NCBI RefSeq assembly: GCF_022808865.1
Contig: NZ_JAKZLB010000001.1
Location: 620,001 to 684,000, forward strand
Length of the DNA: 64,000 bases
Direction: 5' to 3'
Source: Geothrix oryzisoli
GTDB lineage: Bacteria; Acidobacteriota; Holophagae; Holophagales; Holophagaceae
Of this stretch, positions 1 to 7,661 are shown piece after piece; the first letter of the stretch is position 1; every line of letters begins with the position of its first letter. Position numbers and translations under genes: made by a program. The notes under the pieces are model-generated. The model made no database searches. It was not told the DNA's origin and was given only the letters and a program-made list of their open reading frames with translations.

Positions 1-520
1 CAAGGACAGCGATTCCAACGAGCGCAACTACTCCGGCATCGGCATCCAGGATGCCGGCAACCTGGGTGCCCAGTGGGGCTACGCGGACACGGATCGCCGC
101 CAGGTCCTCACCGGCTACCTGAGCTTCCTGGACAAGAACGTGACGGGGATCCTCTCCTCGCTCTCCTTCCGTTACCAGACCGGCACGCCCTACACCCTCC
201 TCTACACCAAGGATGTGAACGGCGACGGAAACTCCAGCAATGACCGCTTCTACGCAAATGGCCAGGATTCGGGCCGCAACACCCTCCGGGCCGGCTCGAA
301 CTTCTACATCGACTTGGGCCTGCGCCGCGACATCCTCTTCGCCAAGCGCGTGAAGATGACCCTCTCGGCGGACGTTTTCAACGTCCTGAACCGCCAGGAC
401 ACCTACCTGTCCACCCGCATCAACTCCTCCAGCACGGACGCCGCCCCCAAGCTCGACTACTCCCAGAGCTGGGTGGGCTCCGCCCGTCAGATCCAGGTGG
501 GCGCGCGCTTCGCGTTCTAG
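1..520 (+). CDS. TonB-dependent receptor, C-terminal part (5' end outside window)
   Basis: The frame is open from base 2 to the TAG at 518-520, so only about the last 172 residues are present. The segment alternates polar and hydrophobic residues as outer-membrane strands do, has an FNVLNRQ-type stretch common in the last strands of Oar-like TonB-dependent receptors, and ends in GARFAF with the terminal phenylalanine used for outer-membrane insertion. The role is probably uptake or binding of a large ligand at the outer membrane, powered by TonB. The substrate cannot be told because the plug and N-terminal domains are not in the window. A strong terminator follows directly, so it ends its transcription unit. 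Confidence 0.75.
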   Translation, partial: KDSDSNERNYSGIGIQDAGNLGAQWGYADTDRRQVLTGYLSFLDKNVTGILSSLSFRYQTGTPYTLLYTKDVNGDGNSSNDRFYANGQDSGRNTLRAGSNFYIDLGLRRDILFAKRVKMTLSADVFNVLNRQDTYLSTRINSSSTDAAPKLDYSQSWVGSARQIQVGARFAF

Positions 521-540
521 TCCCACCCGCAACACCAAAA

Positions 541-567
541 GGGCGGCGCACCAGCGCCGCCCTTTTT
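541..567 (+). terminator. Rho-independent terminator after the TonB receptor
   Basis: A perfect 9-bp stem (GGGCGGCGC at 541-549, GCGCCGCCC at 554-562) with loop ACCA is followed by five T residues at 563-567. It ends only 15 bases before the next start codon. Confidence 0.9.
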
Positions 568-570
568 CGA

Positions 571-576
571 TATGGT
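571..576 (+). promoter_or_regulatory. Putative -10 of a leaderless ymdB transcript
   Basis: TATGGT lies exactly 6 bases before the ATG at 583, and no Shine-Dalgarno sequence is present. Because the preceding terminator ends at 567, the promoter must sit in this short gap or overlap the hairpin. Transcription starting about 7 bases after the hexamer would begin at or next to the ATG. No good -35 is visible. Confidence 0.4.
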
Positions 577-582
577 TGAAGC

Positions 583-1353
583 ATGAAGATCCTGGCGCTG
601 GGCGATGTGGTGGGGGAACCGGGGCGACGGCTGGTGGAGGCCTTCGTGCCCGAGCTGCGCCGGGAGACCGGGGCCGACCTGGTGGTGGTGAACGGCGAGA
701 ACGCCGCCCACGGCCACGGCATCACCGACACCATCGCCCGGGAGTGGTTCGACCGCTTCGGAGTGGACGTCATCACCACGGGCAACCACGCCTTCGACGT
801 GAAGGGCATCGACACCTATTTCCGCCAGGAACCCCGCCTGCTGCGGCCCGCCAACCATCCCGCCGACACCCCGGGGAACGGCTGGGTGAAGCTGCACACG
901 CCGTCCGGCGCCGAGGTGCTGGTCATCAACCTCATGGGCCGCGTGCACATGCCCGCCTGCGATTGCCCCTTCCGCGGCGTGGATGCGATCCTCCAGAAGG
1001 AACGGGCGGACCTCGTCATCGTGGACATGCACGCCGAGGCCACCAGCGAGGCCCAGGCCATGGGCTACTACCTGGAGGGCCGGGCCGCGGCCGTCCTGGG
1101 CACCCACACCCACGTGCCCACGCTGGATGCCAAGGTCCTGCCCGGCGGGACCGCCTACGTGACGGACATCGGCATGACCGGGCCCTACGGTGGCGTCATC
1201 GGCATGAAGAAGGAGTCCAGCCTGGGGCGCTTCCTGAAGGTGCAGCGCCCCAAGTACGAAGTCGCCGAGGGCGACCTCCAGCTCCACGCCGTGCTGGTCA
1301 CCACCGAGGGCCGCAAAGCGACCGGCATCGAGCGGATCCTCCGGCAGCTCTGA
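583..1353 (+). CDS. ymdB: YmdB-family metallophosphoesterase
   Basis: The 256-residue protein matches the TIGR00282/YmdB family in length and motifs: GDVVGEPGR near the N-terminus, NGENAAHG, GNHAFD and GTHTHVPTLD, which supply the Asp, Asn and His ligands of a binuclear metal centre. Characterised YmdB proteins are cytoplasmic phosphodiesterases acting on 2',3'- or 3',5'-cyclic nucleotides and affect biofilm and motility decisions. The true substrate here is not shown by the sequence. It stands alone between a terminator and the convergent aqpZ, with only 11 bases between the two stop codons. The start has no Shine-Dalgarno sequence and may be leaderless. Confidence 0.88.
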   Translation: MKILALGDVVGEPGRRLVEAFVPELRRETGADLVVVNGENAAHGHGITDTIAREWFDRFGVDVITTGNHAFDVKGIDTYFRQEPRLLRPANHPADTPGNGWVKLHTPSGAEVLVINLMGRVHMPACDCPFRGVDAILQKERADLVIVDMHAEATSEAQAMGYYLEGRAAAVLGTHTHVPTLDAKVLPGGTAYVTDIGMTGPYGGVIGMKKESSLGRFLKVQRPKYEVAEGDLQLHAVLVTTEGRKATGIERILRQL

Positions 1354-1364
1354 TCTGCTGGGCT

Positions 1365-2042
1365 TCAGTCCTCCAGCTTCGGGAAGAGCCAGCCTGCCAG
1401 GGCCGCACCGATCAGGGGCGCCACCCAGAAGAGCCAGAGCTGGCCGAGGGCCCAGCCGCCCACAAACAGCGCCGGACCGGTGCTGCGGGCGGGGTTCACC
1501 GAGGTGTTGGTGACGGGGATGCTGACGAGGTGGATGAGGGTCAGGCAGAGGCCGATGGCGATGGGGGCGAAGCCCGGGGCCGCCTTCTTGGCGGTGCTGC
1601 CCAGGATCACCATCAGGAAGAAGAAGGTCATCACCACTTCCGTCAGGAAGGCCGCGCCCAGCCCGTACCTGCCCGGGGAGTGGTCCCCGAAGCCATTGCT
1701 GGCGAAGCCGCCGATGGCGGAGCCGTTCCCCGTCGCGATGACATAGAGGATCAGGGAGGCCGCCACCGCGCCCAGGACCTGGGCGATCCAGTACCCGGCG
1801 ATGTCCTTGTAGGGGAAGCGCCCCCCCACGGCCAGGCCCAGGGTCACGGCCGGGTTCAGGTGGCAGCCGGAGATGGGACCGATGGCGAAGGCCATGGTCA
1901 GCACCGTGAGGCCGAACGCCAGGGCGACGCCGTGAAGGCCGATGCCCACGCCCGGGAAGGTGGCCGCCAGGACGGCACTCCCGCACCCGCCCAGGACCAG
2001 CCAGAGGGTCCCGAAAAATTCTGCGGCAAGTCGCTTGTTCAC
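1365..2042 (-). CDS. aqpZ: Aquaporin Z (MIP channel)
   Basis: The 225-residue protein has six predicted membrane spans and both signature boxes: HLNPAVT in the first half and SVNPARS in the second. The Arg after the second NPA, and the His in the preceding helix ([14 protein letters not shown]), form the narrow selectivity filter of water-specific AqpZ channels rather than glycerol facilitators. It would allow fast water flow across the inner membrane. The start is GTG at 2042, supported by GGGAGG four bases upstream. It is a single gene, convergent with ymdB. Confidence 0.9.
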   Translation of the reverse strand: MNKRLAAEFFGTLWLVLGGCGSAVLAATFPGVGIGLHGVALAFGLTVLTMAFAIGPISGCHLNPAVTLGLAVGGRFPYKDIAGYWIAQVLGAVAASLILYVIATGNGSAIGGFASNGFGDHSPGRYGLGAAFLTEVVMTFFFLMVILGSTAKKAAPGFAPIAIGLCLTLIHLVSIPVTNTSVNPARSTGPALFVGGWALGQLWLFWVAPLIGAALAGWLFPKLED

Positions 2043-2117
2043 AATGCCTCCCTTGGGAAGAAACGAGCCGTGATCGGCAGATCCGGCCCAGTCTAATCGC
2101 CTTGGGAAGGGAACGGG

Positions 2118-2933
2118 TCAGGAAAGTCGCTGCCAGCCTTCCAGGAACAGGCCGAAGAGAGGATCCAGGGCCATCTTCTGTTCGACGAGGGCCTTGATCT
2201 GGGCTTCCTCGGCCTCCATCTGCTCCGGCGTCAGGTGGCCGGAGAGCGTCATGGCCCGCAGCCACACCAGGAAGGTGGTGAGCGCATCGAACTGGTTGTA
2301 CCGGACGATGCCGGCCACGTCGCCCGCCCGCCAGAGGTCGATGACGCTCTTGCCGTCCGTGCCGAGCTTGCCGGGGATGCCGCAGGCCGTGGCCAGTTCG
2401 TGGAGTGTGGAGGAGGCCTTGCCCCAACTCCCCGTCACCTCCCGCAGATCGATGTGCTGGTTGCCGTAGCGGTCGAAGAAGTCGCCGGGCGCCCACTTCT
2501 CAGGGCTGCGGCCCAGGCCCGGGATGGACAGGCGGTGGACCATGCCCCGCTGGACCAGGATGGGGAGGTCCGCATCCCGGGAGTTGAACCCCACCAGCTG
2601 GGGCTTCCGGTCTCCCAGCGCCACCAGGAAGCGGCGCAGCAGGTCGTCCTCGGGGAGCGCCTCCGGTCCCTCCGGCAGGGCGAAGAGCTTGTGGTGGACC
2701 TCGCCGCCCTTGACCGTGCGGACCACCGCCGCAATGGACACCACGCGGCAGAGGATGGTCTTGAGGTAGGGCCGGGGCTCGGCTTCCGTGGCCCCCCCGT
2801 AGGCCCACAGGCGCTCCGTCACCTCCTCGTCGGACATCTCTTTGGGCAGGTCCAGCACGCGCCGTCCCGTGGCGGGATCCGGCACCCACTCGGCGTCGAA
2901 GGCGAAGATCTGGTGGTGCGGAGGGCGCAGCAT
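2118..2933 (-). CDS. PolB-type 3'-5' exonuclease-like protein
   Basis: The 271-residue protein resembles the stand-alone exonucleases related to the proofreading domain of family-B DNA polymerases (DEDDy type). Visible motifs are the ExoI-like FAFDAEW near residue 12, an ExoII-like GFNSRDADLPIL in the middle, and a late YNQFDALTTF segment. Such proteins are predicted to trim single-stranded nucleic acid ends in repair, but activity is not demonstrated for this subfamily. I chose the ATG at 2933 over an in-frame start at 2954 because GGAG lies about 8 bases upstream of it. With this start it lies two bases after the stop of the upstream DoxX gene, so the two are probably cotranscribed. Confidence 0.75.
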   Translation of the reverse strand: MLRPPHHQIFAFDAEWVPDPATGRRVLDLPKEMSDEEVTERLWAYGGATEAEPRPYLKTILCRVVSIAAVVRTVKGGEVHHKLFALPEGPEALPEDDLLRRFLVALGDRKPQLVGFNSRDADLPILVQRGMVHRLSIPGLGRSPEKWAPGDFFDRYGNQHIDLREVTGSWGKASSTLHELATACGIPGKLGTDGKSVIDLWRAGDVAGIVRYNQFDALTTFLVWLRAMTLSGHLTPEQMEAEEAQIKALVEQKMALDPLFGLFLEGWQRLS

Positions 2934-2935
2934 GG

Positions 2936-3292
2936 CTACTTCTCCAGGGCCCACTTCCCGCCACCGCCCACGGCGCAGGCGAGGCCTACGAGCAGGCGGA
3001 AGAGGGCAGGCAGGTTCGACAGGGGACCGGCGCCATGGATCCAGCCATGCACCAGAGGCCAGCCCAGCACGGCCACCAGGAGGCCGCCGGCCAGAGGCAC
3101 CCAGATGCCGAGGAGGATCAGGGCCCCACAGACCAGCTCACCCAGGGCCAGTCCCCAGGTGGAGGCATGGGCCATGGTGATGGCCCCGTGGGCGCGGCGG
3201 AGCACCTCGAAGCCCTGCAGCACCGCCATGCCGCCGACGGCAAGGCGCAGCAGCAGGAGGGCCCAGTCGGTGCGGGTCTTGGAAGCGGCCAT
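2936..3292 (-). CDS. DoxX-family membrane protein
   Basis: A 118-residue protein with four hydrophobic segments in the DoxX/SURF4 pattern: an N-terminal LLLLRLAVGGMAVLQGFEVL helix, a glycine-rich second helix and a C-terminal helix ending in GGGGKW. DoxX proteins are small inner-membrane proteins with varied reported roles, often linked to redox or thiol stress. Nothing here fixes a specific function. It is translated just ahead of the exonuclease gene, two bases from its start. The start ATG at 3292 is preceded by CGGAG, and a TACAAT hexamer about 20 bases upstream is a candidate -10. Confidence 0.75.
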   Translation of the reverse strand: MAASKTRTDWALLLLRLAVGGMAVLQGFEVLRRAHGAITMAHASTWGLALGELVCGALILLGIWVPLAGGLLVAVLGWPLVHGWIHGAGPLSNLPALFRLLVGLACAVGGGGKWALEK

Positions 3293-3345
3293 GGATACTC
3301 CGGGAAGCCTTCATTGTAGGCTGGGACTTTCCTGCCGGGATCCCC

Positions 3346-4032
3346 ATGCGCCCTACCCTGGCCTTCGACGCCGACGACACTCTCTGGCACAACGAAACCC
3401 TCTACGCCGAGACCCAGGAGGCCTTCCGGGCCCTGCTGCGCCCCTTCCACGACGATGCCTGGATCGACGCCCGCCTCCATGACACGGAGATGCGCAACCT
3501 CCGCCGGTACGGCTACGGCATCAAGGGCTTCACCCTATCCATGATCGAGACCGCCCTGGAGCTGACCGAGTCCCGCCTCGACGGCGCGGGCGTCCGGCAG
3601 GTGCTGGAGCTGGGGCAGGCCATGCTGGACAAGCCCGTGGAGCCGCTTCCCGGCGTGGCCGAGGTGCTGGCGCAGCTGGCCGCGACCTTCGACCTGATGG
3701 TCATCACCAAGGGCGACCTCTTCGATCAGGAGACCAAGCTGGCCAAATCCGGCCTCGGCCACCATTTCTCGCGGGTGGAGATCGTCTCCGAGAAGGACGA
3801 GGCCACCTACGCGGCCCTCCTCCAGCGCCATGGACTCCAGCCCGGGACCTTCACGATGGTGGGCAACTCCGTGAAGTCCGACATCCTCCCCGTGCTGGCC
3901 CTGGGGGGCCGCGCCATCCACATCCCCTATCACCTGACCTGGGCCCATGAAGTGGTCGCCAGTCCAGTGGAATGCCCCTTCCCGGTGCTCGACTCCATCC
4001 GCGACCTGCCCGCCCTGCTGGCGAACTGGTGA
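3346..4032 (+). CDS. HAD-family phosphatase
   Basis: The 228-residue protein is a haloacid dehalogenase superfamily hydrolase with an alpha-helical C1 cap. Motif I is DADDT at residues 8-12, supplying the nucleophile Asp and the acid/base Asp. Motif II is VITKGD, motif III is the Lys in the VSEKDE region, and motif IV is GNSVKSDI with the Mg-binding Asp. The YjjG-like layout suggests a small phosphomonoester or nucleotide substrate, but this cannot be told from sequence. It is followed after 42 bases by the acyl-CoA dehydrogenase gene on the same strand. Confidence 0.85.
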   Translation: MRPTLAFDADDTLWHNETLYAETQEAFRALLRPFHDDAWIDARLHDTEMRNLRRYGYGIKGFTLSMIETALELTESRLDGAGVRQVLELGQAMLDKPVEPLPGVAEVLAQLAATFDLMVITKGDLFDQETKLAKSGLGHHFSRVEIVSEKDEATYAALLQRHGLQPGTFTMVGNSVKSDILPVLALGGRAIHIPYHLTWAHEVVASPVECPFPVLDSIRDLPALLANW

Positions 4033-4074
4033 CCCCATCCTCCGCTATGCTTGAGGGATTGAGGAGAAATCGCG

Positions 4075-4932
4075 ATGAGCATCCAGAACATCGGCGTCAT
4101 CGGCGCGGGCCAGATGGGCAATGGCATCGCCCACGTCTTCGCCCAGGCGGGCTTCAGCGTGCTGATGCAGGACATCAGCGAGGCCTTCGCCGCCAAGGGC
4201 GTGGCCACCATCGACAAGAACCTCCAGCGGGGCGTGGACAAGGGCAAGATGACGGCCGACGAGAAGGCCGCCGTCCTGGGCCGGATCCGCACCACCACGA
4301 AGCTCGAGGATCTGGCGGGCTGTGACATCGTCATCGAGGCCGCCACCGAGAAGTGGGAGGTCAAGAAGCAGATCTTCGAGACCCTGGACAAGGTCTGCAA
4401 GCCCGGCGCCATCCTGGCTTCCAACACGAGCAGCATCTCCATCACCAAGCTGGCCGCGGTCACGAAGCGCCCCGAAGCCTTCATCGGCATGCACTTCATG
4501 AACCCCGTGCCGGTCATGCAGCTCATCGAGGTCATCCGCGGCCTGGCCACGGGAGAGGCGACCTTCGACGCCGTGATGGACCTTTCCAGGAAGCTGGGCA
4601 AGACCCCCATCCACTGCAACGACTTCCCTGGTTTCGTCAGCAACCGCGTGCTGCTGCCCATGATCAACGAGGCCATCTACGCCCTCTACGAAGGCGTGGC
4701 GAGCGTGGAAAGCATCGACGGCATCATGAAGCTGGGCATGAACCATCCCATGGGCCCGCTCACCCTGGCGGACTTCATCGGCCTGGACACCTGCCTCTTC
4801 ATCCTGAACGTCCTGCACGAGGGCCTGGGCGACCCCAAGTACCGTCCCTGCCCCCTGCTCATCAAATACGTGGACGCGGGCTGGCTCGGCAAGAAGAGCG
4901 GGCGCGGGTTCTACGACTACAGCAAGGCCTGA
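4075..4932 (+). CDS. hbd: 3-hydroxybutyryl-CoA dehydrogenase
   Basis: The 285-residue protein has the short, stand-alone form of the 3-hydroxyacyl-CoA dehydrogenase family. An N-terminal Rossmann fold carries GAGQMGNG at residues 10-17, followed by the catalytic His of the [11 protein letters not shown] segment and the C-terminal dimerisation domain with [16 protein letters not shown]. It oxidises (S)-3-hydroxybutyryl-CoA to acetoacetyl-CoA with NAD(P), or the reverse, in fatty-acid oxidation or butyrate metabolism. GAGGAG lies about 9 bases ahead of the ATG. No thiolase or crotonase gene is adjacent, so it is an isolated pathway step here. Confidence 0.92.
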   Translation: MSIQNIGVIGAGQMGNGIAHVFAQAGFSVLMQDISEAFAAKGVATIDKNLQRGVDKGKMTADEKAAVLGRIRTTTKLEDLAGCDIVIEAATEKWEVKKQIFETLDKVCKPGAILASNTSSISITKLAAVTKRPEAFIGMHFMNPVPVMQLIEVIRGLATGEATFDAVMDLSRKLGKTPIHCNDFPGFVSNRVLLPMINEAIYALYEGVASVESIDGIMKLGMNHPMGPLTLADFIGLDTCLFILNVLHEGLGDPKYRPCPLLIKYVDAGWLGKKSGRGFYDYSKA

Positions 4933-5005
4933 GCCCAGTCTTGACGCAAGCCAGATCGGCCATTTCCAGCTAGAATGGCCGTTTGAATCCATGTGAGGTG
5001 ATCCC

Positions 5006-5926
5006 ATGGCCACGGCCAAAGTCCGCGAGATCCTGTCCTGGTACAGCTCCGAAAACCCCGGCGTGAAGGCCAATCTGGCCCGGCTCATGAACACGGGCCG
5101 CCTGGCCGGTACAGGCAAGTTCGTGATCCTGCCTGTGGATCAGGGTTTCGAGCACGGCCCGGCCCGCAGCTTCGCGCCCAACCCGGCCGGCTACGATCCC
5201 CGCTACCACGTGGAGCTGGCCATCGAGGCCGGCTGCAACGCCTACGCGGCGCCTCTGGGCTTCATCGAGCACGTGGCCTCCGACTATGCCGGGGACATCC
5301 CCCTCATCCTCAAGCTCAACAACAGTGACTGTCTCAGCAAGGGCCACGAGCCCTGCAGCGCCATCACCGGCAGCGTGGAAGATGCCCTCCGCCTGGGTTG
5401 CGCGGCCATCGGCTACACCATCTACCCCGGCAGCGGCGACCGCAACATCCAGTATGAGAGCCTGCGGGAACTGATCCTCGAAGCCAAGGCGGTGGGCCTG
5501 CCCACCATCGTGTGGTCCTACCCCCGCGGCGCGGGCCTGACCAAGGACGGCGAGACCGCCGTGGACGTGGCCGGCTATGCGGCCCAGATCGCCGCCCAGC
5601 TCGGCGCCCACATCATCAAGGTGAAACCGCCCAAGAAGCACCTCGAAGTGAAGGAGGCCGCCGCGACCTTCGAGAAGAACAGCATCGCCATCGACACCCT
5701 CACCGACCGCGTGAAGGAGGTGGTCCGCAGCGCCTTCAACGGCCGCCGGATTGTGATCTTCAGCGGCGGCGAGGCCAAGGGCACCGAGGAGGTCTTGAAG
5801 GAAGTGGCCGAGATCGCCGCGGGCGGCGCCTCCGGCAGCATCATGGGCCGCAATGCGTTCCAGCGCCCCAAGAAGGAAGCCATCGAGCTGCTGCATTCGG
5901 TCATGGATATCTTCGCGAAGGCCTAG
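5006..5926 (+). CDS. fba: Class I fructose-bisphosphate aldolase (archaeal/DhnA type)
   Basis: The 306-residue protein belongs to the DhnA/FbaB-type aldolases, not the classical class II enzymes. It has the LPVDQGFEHGP segment at about residues 42-52, the GYTIYPGSG phosphate-binding loop, and AHIIKVKPP around residues 201-209, whose second lysine (K207) is the likely Schiff-base residue. A GGxxxG-type loop near the end binds the other phosphate. It cleaves fructose 1,6-bisphosphate to the triose phosphates in glycolysis or gluconeogenesis. GAGGTG precedes the ATG, and a TAGAAT hexamer at 4971-4976 is a candidate -10. A bidirectional terminator follows. Confidence 0.9.
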   Translation: MATAKVREILSWYSSENPGVKANLARLMNTGRLAGTGKFVILPVDQGFEHGPARSFAPNPAGYDPRYHVELAIEAGCNAYAAPLGFIEHVASDYAGDIPLILKLNNSDCLSKGHEPCSAITGSVEDALRLGCAAIGYTIYPGSGDRNIQYESLRELILEAKAVGLPTIVWSYPRGAGLTKDGETAVDVAGYAAQIAAQLGAHIIKVKPPKKHLEVKEAAATFEKNSIAIDTLTDRVKEVVRSAFNGRRIVIFSGGEAKGTEEVLKEVAEIAAGGASGSIMGRNAFQRPKKEAIELLHSVMDIFAKA

Positions 5927-5960
5927 CAGCCGCCCCCCAACGCTGGGCGTCCCGAGACCA

Positions 5961-5988
5961 GGAAAACGGCGCGGAAGCGCCGTTTTCC
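5961..5988. terminator. Bidirectional terminator between fba and prfC
   Basis: A perfect 12-bp stem, GGAAAACGGCGC at 5961-5972 and GCGCCGTTTTCC at 5977-5988 with loop GGAA. The A/T run at the stem base gives a T tract in both directions. The last base belongs to the prfC stop codon. Confidence 0.8.
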
Positions 5989-7556
5989 TATTTGGGCGGA
6001 TGTTCCAGGAAGGTCAGGCCTGGGCTCTTCTCAGCGGTGGTCCGCCGCTGCCAGTCGTTCTCGAAGAGGATGGCGGGGTTGCCCTCGACGTCCTCGACCA
6101 GCTCGCCCCAGAAGCGGCTGGGCTCGGGCCAGCCGCCTTCGATCCAGCGGGCCATCTGGAAGCCGCGGGGCTCCAGCAGCACGGGGCAGGCATATTCGTC
6201 CTTGAGGCGGTGCTGGAGCACCTCGAACTGCAGGCGGCCAATGGCACCGAGGATGGGCAGCGGCGCGCCGCCCTTGGGCCAGAAGACCTGCACCACGCCC
6301 TCTTCCGCGATCTGTCCCAGGCCCTTCAGGAAGCCCTTGCGGGCGCCGGGATCGGCCAGGCGCACGGAGGCGAACTGCTCGGGCGAGAAGCGGGGCACGG
6401 CATGGAACTCGATGGGTCCGGCGGCGCTGAGCACATCGCCGATGCGGAAGAGGCCCGGGTTGATGAGGCCCAGGATGTCGCCGGGGTAGGCCTCGTCGAC
6501 GATCTGCCGCTCGCGGCCGAAGAACATGTGAGGGTAGTTCAGCTTGATGGACTTCTTCTCCCGCACGTGGAGGGCGTCCATGCCCCGGTCGAACTTCCCG
6601 GACACGATGCGGGCGAAGGCCACGCGGTCCCGGTGGGCCTTGTTCATGTTGGCCTGCACCTTGAACACGAAGGCTGTGAAGGGCTGCTCGGGCGCGACCT
6701 CGCCCCCGTTCATGAGCGGCCGCGCCCCCGGGGCCGGAGCCAGGTCCAGGAACTCTTCCAGGAACTCGGCCACGCCGAAGTTGTTCACGGCCGAGCCGAA
6801 GAACATGGGTGACTGCTCGCCACGGAGGAAGGCCTCCCGGTCGAAGGCCGGCAACACGTGGTTCATGAGGTCCACATCATCCTTGAGCTGCTGGAGTTCG
6901 GCCGGCGTCAGCAGAGCGGCGATCTCGGGGTCATCCAGCCCGCCCTGCCCCGCCACCCGGGCCTTCCGGCCCGCCTTGGCCCGCTCGAAGACCTGGATCT
7001 GCCCCGTGGCGCGGACGTAGACGCCCTTGAAATCGGTGCCGGAGCCGATGGGCCAGGTCATGGGCACGGCGTGGAGGCCGAAGAGCTCCTCCACCTCGTC
7101 GATCAACTCCACAGGCTCCCGGCCGGGGCGGTCCAGCTTGTTCACGAAGGTGAAGATGGGGAGCCTGCGCTCACGGGCCACCCGGAACAGCTTCTTGGTC
7201 TGCTCTTCCACGCCCTTGGCGCAATCGAGGAGCATCACCACGGAATCCGCCGCCGTGAGGGCCCGGTAGGTGTCCTCGCTGAAGTCCTGGTGGCCCGGCG
7301 TGTCCAGCAGGTTGATGGCCCGGCCCAGGTATTCGAACTGCATGGCCGCGGAGGTGACGCTAATGCCGCGCTCCTGCTCGATGCTCATCCAGTCCGAGTG
7401 GGCGGCCGATCCGCCCTCGCGCGCCTTCACGCTGCCCGCCCGGTCGATGGCGCCGCCGTAGAGCAGCAGCTTCTCCGTCAGCGTGGTCTTGCCCGCGTCG
7501 GGGTGCGAAATGATGGCGAAGGTTCGCCGCCGCTGGATCTCTTCAGAAAGGGACAT
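5988..7556 (-). CDS. prfC: Peptide chain release factor 3 (GTPase)
   Basis: The 522-residue length matches RF3. The N-terminal GTPase domain shows SHPDAGKTTLTEK (P-loop), DTPGHQDFS (G3) and NKLDRPGR (G4), and is followed by the RF3-specific insert and C-terminal domains with KGVYVRATGQIQVFERA and LGAIGRLQFEVLQHRL. RF3 recycles RF1/RF2 from the ribosome after peptide release, using GTP, in the cytoplasm. It is a single gene, convergent with fba and downstream of ptrB on the same strand but separated from it by two hairpins. Confidence 0.95.
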   Translation of the reverse strand: MSLSEEIQRRRTFAIISHPDAGKTTLTEKLLLYGGAIDRAGSVKAREGGSAAHSDWMSIEQERGISVTSAAMQFEYLGRAINLLDTPGHQDFSEDTYRALTAADSVVMLLDCAKGVEEQTKKLFRVARERRLPIFTFVNKLDRPGREPVELIDEVEELFGLHAVPMTWPIGSGTDFKGVYVRATGQIQVFERAKAGRKARVAGQGGLDDPEIAALLTPAELQQLKDDVDLMNHVLPAFDREAFLRGEQSPMFFGSAVNNFGVAEFLEEFLDLAPAPGARPLMNGGEVAPEQPFTAFVFKVQANMNKAHRDRVAFARIVSGKFDRGMDALHVREKKSIKLNYPHMFFGRERQIVDEAYPGDILGLINPGLFRIGDVLSAAGPIEFHAVPRFSPEQFASVRLADPGARKGFLKGLGQIAEEGVVQVFWPKGGAPLPILGAIGRLQFEVLQHRLKDEYACPVLLEPRGFQMARWIEGGWPEPSRFWGELVEDVEGNPAILFENDWQRRTTAEKSPGLTFLEHPPK

Positions 7557-7575
7557 GGGCTTCCGGACATAGAAA

Positions 7576-7595
7576 GGCGCGGCGATTGCCGCGCC
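7576..7595 (-). terminator. Hairpin between ptrB and prfC, promoter-proximal
   Basis: GGCGCGGC at 7576-7583 pairs with GCCGCGCC at 7588-7595 around loop GATT. On the minus strand it is followed by TTTCT. This is a plausible second terminator for ptrB read-through just ahead of prfC. Confidence 0.5.
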
Positions 7596-7621
7596 CCCTT
7601 ATTCTAATACGCTTTTTCCAT

Positions 7622-7651
7622 CTCCAAAGGGCGCGAACGCGCCCTTTGGAG
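7622..7651 (-). terminator. Hairpin after ptrB
   Basis: A perfect 13-bp stem, 7622-7634 with 7639-7651, loop GAAC, starting 11 bases after the ptrB stop codon on the minus strand. It lacks a clear T tract on that strand, so its terminator role is likely but not certain. Confidence 0.55.
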
Positions 7652-7661
7652 CCGGGAACGA